A DNA stretch of 7,792 nucleotides from Bacteroidaceae bacterium (GTDB taxonomy: Bacteria > Bacteroidota > Bacteroidia > Bacteroidales > Bacteroidaceae), in NCBI GenBank assembly GCA_017466965.1, contig JAFTTD010000393.1:1-7792 (forward strand), given 5' to 3'. Both the position numbers and the translations under genes were made by a program. Each line of letters begins with the position of its first letter. The stretch's first letter is position 1. Shown one piece after another: positions 1-6,472 of the stretch. Below the pieces are notes generated by a model, which was given only the letters and a program-made list of their open reading frames with translations, was not told where the DNA came from and ran no database searches.

Positions 1-1
1 A

Positions 2-2188
2 AAGGTGTATCAGAGTGCTTTCCTGACAGTGAAAGTGAAAGATGGCAAAGTTTCATTTGCCGATAACAAGGGAAATGAGATTACGTCGGAGGGTGAGACA
101 AAATTCACCCCTATAGAGAAGGGGCCGGACAAGGGTGCGTTCAAGGTGAAACAAGCTTTTGCTATAGATGCGGATGAAGGCATATATGGTGTGGGATTGC
201 TTCAGAACGGAAAGATGTCGCAAAGAGGTGAGAACAGAAGTATGCAGCAGAGCAATCTTGAAGACTATGCCCATGTGTTCCAGAGCATCAAGGGATATGG
301 AATATATTGGGACAATTATTCACCGACACAGTTCGTAACACCGGATGAGGGCGTGAGCGGAGAAATGGTGCTGGAGAGCGAAGTGGGTACAGCGGTGGAC
401 TATTACTTCGTTTATGGCGGAGACGCTGATGGTGTGATAAAGGAAATGCGTCATCTGACAGGAAAGGTGCCTATGCTTCCGATGTGGACTTATGGCTACC
501 ACCAGAGCCGTGAGCGCTACAAGAGCCAGAATGAGCTTCTTGAGGTGGTGCGCAAGTACAGAGAACTGGGAGTTCCTTTCGACGGTATCATCCAGGACTG
601 GCAATACTGGGGTTCAAACTACACATGGAACGCAATGGAGTTCCTCAACGATGAGTTCGGAAATGCTCAGAGAATGATTGACGAGGTGCACGACAAGAAT
701 GCGCATATCTCCATATCTATATGGTCGTCTTTCGGTCCGCACACAAAACCTTACAAGGAACTGAAAGAGAAGGGCCACCTCATGTCGTTCTACACTTGGC
801 CTGAAAGCGGACTGGGATTCTGGCCTCCACGAATGGACTACATCAGTGGTGTACGCTGCTATGATGTATATTCGGATGAGGCTCGCGACATCTATTGGAA
901 GCATCTCACTCGCCTGCACAAGATGGGCATTGATGCTTGGTGGATGGACTCAACCGACCCAGACCACATGCAGTACAAGGATTCTGACCTTGACGAAATG
1001 ACAGCCCTCGGTTCTTGGCGATCTGTTCGCAACCTTTATCCGTTCTACGCAGTGGGCGGTGTGGATCAGCACCAGCGCGAGGTCGATTCAACAAAGCGTG
1101 TGTTTATCCTTACTCGCAGCTACTTTGCCGGACAGCAGCGCTATGGAGCAAATACCTGGAGTGGTGATGTGGGTTCTTCATGGGACAACCTCCGTCGTCA
1201 GGTTCCTATCTGCTTGAACTATACCCTTACGGCAAATCCGAACACAAATACTGATATAGGTGGTTTCTTTGCCGGTTCATACAGTACTCAGGGGCACAAT
1301 TCGGCAACTCGCAATCCTCAGTATCAGGAGCTTTATGTGCGATGGATGCAGTATGGAGCATTTACTCCAATGATGCGTAGCCACGGTACTGACGTTTATC
1401 GCGAACTCTACTACTATGGCAAACCGGGCGAACCGGTATATGATGCTCTTGTTGACGCCATCAAACTGCGCTATCGTCTGATGCCTTACACTTACAGCCT
1501 CTCATGGCAAGTGAGCAAGAATGACGATTCGTTCATGCGCCCGCTGATGATGGATTTCAAGAACGACAAGAAGACTTGGAATATGAATGATGAATACATG
1601 TATGGCCGCAGTATTCTTGTTTGTCCTGTTGTTCATCCTCTTTATACCCGTGAACGCATCATTAAGACGGACGAACTTTCGGGATGGAACAAGAACGAGG
1701 CTACAGGCGAACTCTATCGCCCTGTTGACTGGAAGCAGATGAAGACTTACGAGATATATCTCCCTGCTGGCACCAAATGGTATGACTATTGGACAAACAA
1801 GGTGTATGAAGGTGGTCAGGACGTGAAGGCAAATGCTCCTCTTGCATATTCTCCTCTTTATGTGAAGGCTGGTTCGATAATCCCTGTGGGTCCGGAGGTG
1901 CAATATACTAATGAGAAGCCATGGGACAATCTGGAAATAAAGGTTTATCCGGGTGCTGACGCTGAGTTTGTTCTTTACGAAGACGAGGGCGATAACTATA
2001 ACTACCAGAAGGGTATGTATTCGACTATCACGTTCAAGTGGAACGACAAGAGCAAGACTCTCACTATAGACCGCCGTATGGGAGAATATCCAGGAATGAT
2101 AAAGGAACGCAAATTTAATGTGAAAGTTGCGGGAGGAACAGAGAAGACTGTTGATTACAGCGGTTCGAGAGTGCGTGTGAAATTGTGA
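2..2188 (+). CDS. GH31 family glycosidase (probable alpha-xylosidase/alpha-glucosidase), 5'-truncated by window edge
   Basis: Retaining exo-acting alpha-glycosidase of family GH31, expected to remove alpha-linked xylose or glucose from oligosaccharides in the periplasm. Residues are numbered from the GTG codon at position 5. An N-terminal beta-sandwich (about 1-155) leads into a TIM barrel (about 157-500). The barrel carries the DGIIQDWQYWG segment, the nucleophile motif WWMDSTDPDH (D315), the acid/base motif WSGDVGSSWDN (D388), TDIGGF and MRSHGTD (R458, H460). A C-terminal beta domain of DUF5110 type follows, with LYEDEGDNYNY near 656. The reading frame is open to the window edge and has no signal peptide, so the GTG at 5 is not the true start; the missing part should hold the export signal and the beginning of the beta-sandwich. 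Alpha-xylosidase is favoured by the QDWQYWG/WWMDST motif style seen in Bacteroidetes xyloglucan enzymes, but alpha-glucosidase remains possible. The family call is firm and the substrate is inferred. It is first of three co-directional glycosidase genes. By hand count it uses no AGG arginine codons, unlike the next gene. Confidence 0.94.
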   Translation, partial: KVYQSAFLTVKVKDGKVSFADNKGNEITSEGETKFTPIEKGPDKGAFKVKQAFAIDADEGIYGVGLLQNGKMSQRGENRSMQQSNLEDYAHVFQSIKGYGIYWDNYSPTQFVTPDEGVSGEMVLESEVGTAVDYYFVYGGDADGVIKEMRHLTGKVPMLPMWTYGYHQSRERYKSQNELLEVVRKYRELGVPFDGIIQDWQYWGSNYTWNAMEFLNDEFGNAQRMIDEVHDKNAHISISIWSSFGPHTKPYKELKEKGHLMSFYTWPESGLGFWPPRMDYISGVRCYDVYSDEARDIYWKHLTRLHKMGIDAWWMDSTDPDHMQYKDSDLDEMTALGSWRSVRNLYPFYAVGGVDQHQREVDSTKRVFILTRSYFAGQQRYGANTWSGDVGSSWDNLRRQVPICLNYTLTANPNTNTDIGGFFAGSYSTQGHNSATRNPQYQELYVRWMQYGAFTPMMRSHGTDVYRELYYYGKPGEPVYDALVDAIKLRYRLMPYTYSLSWQVSKNDDSFMRPLMMDFKNDKKTWNMNDEYMYGRSILVCPVVHPLYTRERIIKTDELSGWNKNEATGELYRPVDWKQMKTYEIYLPAGTKWYDYWTNKVYEGGQDVKANAPLAYSPLYVKAGSIIPVGPEVQYTNEKPWDNLEIKVYPGADAEFVLYEDEGDNYNYQKGMYSTITFKWNDKSKTLTIDRRMGEYPGMIKERKFNVKVAGGTEKTVDYSGSRVRVKL

Positions 2189-2237
2189 TTTTGATATTCT
2201 GAGGATATAATCGTGTATCATAAGTGTCATTCCCTAA

Positions 2238-2270
2238 GTCTCTCTCTCTGGTAGGTGCTGGAGAGGAGAC
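2238..2270 (+). other. Intergenic CT-repeat stem-loop in the GH31-GH127 gap
   Basis: This is the main structure in the 141-base gap at 2189-2329. The left arm GTCTC-T-CTCTC (2238-2248) pairs with GAGAGGAGAC (2261-2270), giving 10 base pairs with one bulged T at 2243 and a 12-base loop. The left arm lies in an alternating TC tract (2239-2249). No T-run follows, so it does not look like an intrinsic terminator. It would lie in the message between the two genes or in the 5' leader of the GH127 gene, where it could affect RNA stability or processing. That role is inferred. I found no TAnnTTTG promoter element in this gap. Confidence 0.35.
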
Positions 2271-2329
2271 AGGACTGACATTTCAAACATAAAGAAGTTG
2301 AGCGTTTTGCGAAACTTTAATAAAAACAA

Positions 2330-4402
2330 ATGACTATGCTGGCATCTGACTCTAAAATTACTGTTTCTAAAAGGATTAAATCTGAAAAACCTGGGATAAA
2401 ACGAACCATGTCAACAATCCTTTTTTCGATGTTTGCATTCTTTTCATGCACGGCACGAAACTATTGGGAATCTTGGGAAATAAGGGGTGGACAGTCTGAT
2501 GGCGTTTTGATTAATTCAGAGCTTTCGTCTGGTTATAGTGGTTTGGACTGTAACAGAGTGGACGGTGATGATGATGCAATGTCTATGACCATGCAGTCTT
2601 CGTCTGTTGCAGATGCTTTTGCCCCAGATATGGTGAAACTGGAAACTTCGTGGATAGCCGACAGAGAGAAACTAAATACAGGCTATATTATGCGGCTTGA
2701 GCCAGACAGGCTGTTGCATAATTTCCGTGTCAATGCAGGACTGAAGTCTGATGCCAAGCCTTTGGGTGGATGGGAAGAGCCATGGTGCGGATTGCGAGGG
2801 CATTTTACAGGACATTATCTTTCTGCACTGTCGATGCTTGTCAAGAGGTATGGCGAAAAGACCATGGCTGACAGGCTGGACTATATGGTGGACGAACTTG
2901 AAAAATGTCAGAATGCACTTGGAGAAAGCGGCTATCTTAGTGCGTTCCCTGAAAGAAACTTACAACATATTGAAACGCATTTCACTGGTGCCTGGGCTCC
3001 GTACTATACAATAAACAAAATTATGCAGGGATTGCTCGATGCTTATAGATATGGAAGCAATAAGAAAGCATACGGTATGGTGCTCAGGATGGCCGACTAT
3101 GTAAGTGGCAGAATGGAGAATATGGAGGAGGAACGCAGGGTCAGGATGCTCCAGATGCTTGGTGCCAACCCTCAGAATGAGGTGGGCGCTATGAATGAAG
3201 TTCTTTACATTCTATATGGAATAAGCAACAATCCGAAGCATCTTAAACTGGCGCAGATGTTTGAACCGAAATGGATGAAAAAATCCATGATGAATGGGGA
3301 AGACGTGTTGTCGGGACTTCATGCAAACACTCATATCGTACTTGTCAACGGATTCACGAGAGCGTATGATGTAACAGGGGACAAGGACTATAGGAAGGCT
3401 ACAGAAAACTTCTGGCAGATGCTTATTGACAGTCATGCTTATGCAAATGGGTCGAGCAGCGGACCACGTCCGAACAAAACAACACCTACGTCGTTGACGG
3501 CTGAACATTGGGGCATTCCTGGACAGCTGGCGGCTACACTTACTAATGAGATAGCTGAAAGCTGTGTGTCGCACAATACGCAGAAACTTTCTTCAGCCCT
3601 TTTTGCATGGACTGCCGATGCAAAGTATGCGGGGGCTTATATGAATACTTTCTATAATAGTGTCATGGCCCTGCAGAGTGCTCATTCAGGACGATGCACC
3701 TATCATCTTCCGCTTGGTTCGCCGCGTAGGAAGCACTGGTTGGCAGAGGAGGATTTCCGTTGTTGTAACGGGTCGTCAATAGAAGCGTTCGCCTCGCTTA
3801 ACAGCAGTGTGTACTTCCATAAGAAAAATGAACTTTGGGTGAATATGTATATTCCTTCCACACTCAATTGGGAAGAACAGGGGATGAGGGTTAAGCAGAG
3901 TGGAGAGTTTCCTTTTGACAAGAAAGTAACTTTTGAAGTTCTGGTGAACTCGGGAACTGAAGAATCAAAAAAAATAAGTACTCACATTCTTAATTTTTTT
4001 ATTCCTGAATGGGCAAAGACTGTAACGGTAAGTGTGAATGGTAAAAAAATAAAACATAAAGCAGCAAAGAAATCAGATTATATCAGCATAGGCCGCAAGT
4101 GGAATAATGGCGATAAGGTAGAAATAGATTTTGGGTATGATTTTTATGTCAGGACGATGCCTGACGACAAAAACATGTTTGCAGTATTTTATGGTCCGCT
4201 GATGCTCGCTTTTGATGGAGGAGGCGAAATTGTGCTGAAAGGTTCGTTGGATGAAGTTGTCGAAGGGCTTGTGCATGAGGGAGATGACTGCAGGACATTC
4301 TATTTGAACAATGCTGGACGCAAATTCCGTCTGATGCCTTTGATGCATGTGGAGAATGAGGAATACAGCGTTTATGCGACAATAAATAATATCTTTTTTT
4401 AG
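2330..4402 (+). CDS. DUF1680 glycosidase, GH127/GH146-like (probable beta-L-arabinofuranosidase), putative lipoprotein
   Basis: Predicted zinc-thiolate glycosidase releasing terminal beta-L-arabinofuranose from plant glycans. The alpha-helical barrel begins near residue 97 and carries FRVNAG, GHFTGHYLSALS, AMNEVLYILYGIS and GLHANTHI. Matching the characterised GH127 pattern, E392 (in TAEHW) is the likely acid/base, E410 and C412 (in ESC) plus C478 and C479 (in FRCCNGSSIEAF) the metal ligands, and C478 the likely nucleophile. A beta-sandwich follows to residue 690, ending in the usual EEYSVY motif. All key residues are present, so it should be active. The ATG at 2330 is chosen (2336 also possible) because it keeps the basic stretch SKRIKSEKPGIKR ahead of the hydrophobic MSTILFSMFAFFSC; C40 would be the lipidated cysteine. 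About 57 residues of acidic, serine-rich linker separate C40 from the barrel. There is no Shine-Dalgarno sequence, only an A-rich leader. Arginine is often encoded by AGG (13 of about 31). The family call is firm; GH127 versus GH146 and the exact linkage are not settled. Confidence 0.92.
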   Translation: MTMLASDSKITVSKRIKSEKPGIKRTMSTILFSMFAFFSCTARNYWESWEIRGGQSDGVLINSELSSGYSGLDCNRVDGDDDAMSMTMQSSSVADAFAPDMVKLETSWIADREKLNTGYIMRLEPDRLLHNFRVNAGLKSDAKPLGGWEEPWCGLRGHFTGHYLSALSMLVKRYGEKTMADRLDYMVDELEKCQNALGESGYLSAFPERNLQHIETHFTGAWAPYYTINKIMQGLLDAYRYGSNKKAYGMVLRMADYVSGRMENMEEERRVRMLQMLGANPQNEVGAMNEVLYILYGISNNPKHLKLAQMFEPKWMKKSMMNGEDVLSGLHANTHIVLVNGFTRAYDVTGDKDYRKATENFWQMLIDSHAYANGSSSGPRPNKTTPTSLTAEHWGIPGQLAATLTNEIAESCVSHNTQKLSSALFAWTADAKYAGAYMNTFYNSVMALQSAHSGRCTYHLPLGSPRRKHWLAEEDFRCCNGSSIEAFASLNSSVYFHKKNELWVNMYIPSTLNWEEQGMRVKQSGEFPFDKKVTFEVLVNSGTEESKKISTHILNFFIPEWAKTVTVSVNGKKIKHKAAKKSDYISIGRKWNNGDKVEIDFGYDFYVRTMPDDKNMFAVFYGPLMLAFDGGGEIVLKGSLDEVVEGLVHEGDDCRTFYLNNAGRKFRLMPLMHVENEEYSVYATINNIFF

Positions 4403-4421
4403 AGGGCGTAATAGCTGTTTT

Positions 4422-4451
4422 TTTACTGTTAAGAAAAAGTCTTTCGGTAAA
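4422..4451 (+). other. Imperfect hairpin downstream of the GH127 gene
   Basis: TTTACTG (4422-4428) pairs with CGGTAAA (4445-4451), including one G-T wobble. Inside, AAGA (4431-4434) pairs with TCTT (4440-4443) around a five-base AAAAG loop, with a small asymmetric internal loop between the two stems. It lies about 20 bases after the GH127 stop codon. The downstream sequence is AT-rich but has no real T-run, so it would be a weak terminator at best; an RNA 3'-end or processing structure is equally possible. The stem is AT-rich and could be chance in such sequence. Confidence 0.28.
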
Positions 4452-4458
4452 TTCAATT

Positions 4459-4466
4459 TAAGTTTG
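4459..4466 (+). promoter_or_regulatory. Candidate Bacteroidetes -7 promoter element for the GH97 gene
   Basis: TAAGTTTG matches the phylum's -7 consensus TAnnTTTG exactly. It ends 32 bases before the ATG at 4499, which would give a leader of roughly 25-30 bases. No TTTG stands at the expected -33 distance; the nearest similar tetramer, TTTC at 4442-4445, is too close. The element may therefore be weak, activator-dependent or fortuitous. If it works, the GH97 gene can be expressed apart from the two upstream glycosidase genes. Confidence 0.42.
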
Positions 4467-4498
4467 CAGAAATATAAGTAATAATTAAAATATTGATA

Positions 4499-6343
4499 AT
4501 GAAAAAGGTTTTATTCTGTTTGCTCAGTTCTTTTGTGAGTGTGATGTTCATTGCTTGTTCTTCACAAAAGATAGTGTCTCCCGATGGGGACTTGGCTTTG
4601 TCGGTCGTTGACAGTTTCTATGTTGTAAGCTATCAGGGAAAACCCGTGTTGCAGATAAATGCTTCGGGCTTTGAGAATACAATGTCGGATGGTAAGAATG
4701 AGATGGTTTTTTCTCGTTGTGTGAAGACCGATTACACTATGGTTTCAGGTAAACGTCTGCATTGCACGAATGAGGCCAACGAGTACAGGGTGGTTCTGGA
4801 TGAAAAAACAGATCTTGTGTGGCGACTCTATAATGACGGAGTGGCTTTCCGTTACGAATTGAAAGGATTGAAAGGCAGTGCCATACCAAGGGAAACCACT
4901 TCTTACAAAATAGCTGAAGGTACAGCGCGATGGATGCATCCGTGGCATTCGAGCTATGAGGATTTCTTTCCAAAGGCAACAACAGGCGAGAGCAAGAACA
5001 GGCATTGGTGCTATCCTGCCCTGATAGAACCTCAGACAGGTGTGTTCGCTTTGATATCGGAGGCTAATCTTGAGCGTAACCAGAGTGGTTCGTGTCTGCG
5101 CAACGACTCCGACTTGGAGATGTTCAGGGTTTGTCCCGAAAGAAATGACATAAGACCGAAGGATGAGTGGCACACACCATGGCGTGTGGCAATCATTGGT
5201 ACGCTGGGCGACATTGTGGAGTCAACACTTGTCAATGACTTGTCGGAGCCTTGCCGTCTTACAAATACCGAATGGATTGAACCAGGAGTTGTTTCCTGGA
5301 TTTATTGGGCGCACAATCATGGCAGCAACGATTATAACATCATAAAGCAGTATGTGGACATGGCTGTAGAGCTGAAAATTCCTTATGTGCTTATAGATGC
5401 GGAGTGGGACGGAATGAAGGACGGCAAAACTATTGAGGACGCAGTGAACTATGCAAAGGAAAAGGGTGTGAAACCGATGATATGGTATAATTCATCAACG
5501 GGATGGGTGCATGGCGCTCCTGGTCCTAAGTACAGACTGAACAAGCCGGAGGATCGCGAGCGTGAATTTGCATGGTGCGAGTCGTTAGGAGTAGCAGGAG
5601 TAAAGGTGGACTTCTTCAATGGAGACGGGCAGAGGGAAATAGAGTATTATCATGACCTTATGGAATGTGCGGCCCGCCATCATCTTCTTATTAACTTCCA
5701 TGGAGCGACAACTACTCGCGGGTGGCAGCGCACTTATCCTCACATGCTGACGACCGAGGCAGTCTATGGTGCGGAGTGGTACAATAACGTACCGACTTTC
5801 ACAATCAGGGCTGCGTGTCATAACGCTACATTGCCATTCACTCGTAATGTGATTGGGCCGATGGACTATACTCCGTGCGCTTTCTCTGATTCGCAGCATC
5901 CGCACATCACCACACATGCCCATGAACTGGCATTGACGGTGTTGTATGAATCAGGTTTGCAACATCTTGCCGACCGGCCTGAGAGTTTCCTTTCACAACC
6001 TCAGGAGGTGAAAGATTTTCTTGGAAACTTACCTTCCGTATGGGATGAAATACGTTTTATGTCAGGCTATCCGGGAGAAAGTGCTGTCTTGGCTCGCCGC
6101 AGTGGTGAAACTTGGTATGTGGCAGGAATAAACGGCCTTGATACAGAGCAGGAACTTCAATATGACCTGTCTTTTCTGCATGAGGGAAACTACCGTATCA
6201 CGATGTTTGCTGACAGTGGTGACAAACAGAATCCATGGAAGATTGAAACGAAAGATTTTTCTCCGGTGCCGGGAGGTATTAAAATTGATATGCGGACATT
6301 GCCTCGCGGTGGTTTCGTGCTTGTTGTGGAACAAAAGAATTAA
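4499..6343 (+). CDS. GH97 glycosidase lipoprotein, retaining clade (probable alpha-galactosidase or beta-L-arabinopyranosidase)
   Basis: Calcium-dependent exo-glycosidase of family GH97, 614 residues, slightly short for a family that usually runs 650-740. The start is the ATG at 4499, which gives MKKVLFCLL and a lipobox FIAC with C20 as the lipidation site; the TTG six bases earlier adds nothing. No acidic surface-export signal follows C20 (SSQKIVSPD), so a periplasm-facing anchor is likelier than the cell surface. The N-terminal beta-sandwich starts at SPDGDLALSV. The barrel carries VLIDAEWDGM, GVKVDFF with D371, INFHGATTTRGWQRTYP, and TTEAVYGAE with E420 and E426. An aspartate at D371 is the nucleophile position of the retaining GH97 enzymes; the inverting SusB type lacks it. 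E426 lies 55 residues further on, the spacing known for nucleophile and acid/base in the Bacteroides thetaiotaomicron alpha-galactosidase, and E420 fits a calcium ligand. The C-terminal domain is complete (SVWDEIRFMSGYPGE onward). It is last of the three co-directional glycosidases and ends at a strong terminator. Alpha-galactose and beta-L-arabinopyranose are stereochemically alike, so motifs alone do not choose between them. Confidence 0.94.
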   Translation: MKKVLFCLLSSFVSVMFIACSSQKIVSPDGDLALSVVDSFYVVSYQGKPVLQINASGFENTMSDGKNEMVFSRCVKTDYTMVSGKRLHCTNEANEYRVVLDEKTDLVWRLYNDGVAFRYELKGLKGSAIPRETTSYKIAEGTARWMHPWHSSYEDFFPKATTGESKNRHWCYPALIEPQTGVFALISEANLERNQSGSCLRNDSDLEMFRVCPERNDIRPKDEWHTPWRVAIIGTLGDIVESTLVNDLSEPCRLTNTEWIEPGVVSWIYWAHNHGSNDYNIIKQYVDMAVELKIPYVLIDAEWDGMKDGKTIEDAVNYAKEKGVKPMIWYNSSTGWVHGAPGPKYRLNKPEDREREFAWCESLGVAGVKVDFFNGDGQREIEYYHDLMECAARHHLLINFHGATTTRGWQRTYPHMLTTEAVYGAEWYNNVPTFTIRAACHNATLPFTRNVIGPMDYTPCAFSDSQHPHITTHAHELALTVLYESGLQHLADRPESFLSQPQEVKDFLGNLPSVWDEIRFMSGYPGESAVLARRSGETWYVAGINGLDTEQELQYDLSFLHEGNYRITMFADSGDKQNPWKIETKDFSPVPGGIKIDMRTLPRGGFVLVVEQKN

Positions 6344-6406
6344 GAAGTTGTAATATAACGGATTACGCTAACGGGACATTTGTTTCATCGACAAAAAGTC
6401 ATATGA

Positions 6407-6472
6407 AAATATGATGCTGCGGTTAAATATTTAATAGACTAATCTTTGATCGCAGTATCATATTTGATTTTT
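6407..6472 (+). terminator. Intrinsic terminator of the glycosidase cluster, overlapping the end of the convergent gene
   Basis: AAATATGATGCTGCG (6407-6421) pairs with CGCAGTATCATATTT (6451-6465) over all 15 positions, with one G-T wobble (6416/6456). The pairing continues inward through GTTAAA (6422-6427) and TTTGAT (6445-6450), giving 21 pairs around a 17-base loop. On the + strand GATTTTTATT follows directly (T-run 6468-6472), as expected of a rho-independent terminator for the GH97 transcript. The right arm contains the stop codon and last codons of the - strand gene. The three wobble pairs become A-C mismatches in - strand RNA, so the hairpin is better suited to + strand termination. Confidence 0.72.

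Noticed and set aside
5..7. GTG at the left edge as a true start codon for the GH31 gene
   Set aside because: The frame stays open to the window edge, no signal peptide follows, and the protein would begin inside the N-terminal beta-sandwich; the gene is cut by the window.
1502..2230. Long antisense open frame of 242 codons opposite the GH31 gene
   Set aside because: Its translation shows no recognisable domain and a composition typical of the reverse strand of a real gene; it lies opposite conserved GH31 sequence.
2238..2270. Stem-loop after GH31 as an intrinsic terminator
   Set aside because: No T-run follows the right arm; recorded only as a stem-loop.
2408..2410. Internal ATG as the start of the GH127 gene
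   Set aside because: The resulting signal sequence (MSTILFSMFAFFSC) would lack a basic n-region, while the codons upstream supply one in frame.
4442..4445. TTTC as the -33 partner of the -7 element before GH97
   Set aside because: The spacer to the -7 element is only 13 bases, against about 19-21 expected, and the tetramer is not TTTG.
4493..4495. TTG start for the GH97 gene
   Set aside because: The ATG at 4499 gives a normal lipoprotein signal beginning MKK; the extra two codons add nothing.
4745..5173. Antisense open frame of 142 codons opposite the GH97 gene
   Set aside because: No recognisable protein features; the opposite strand encodes conserved GH97 sequence throughout.
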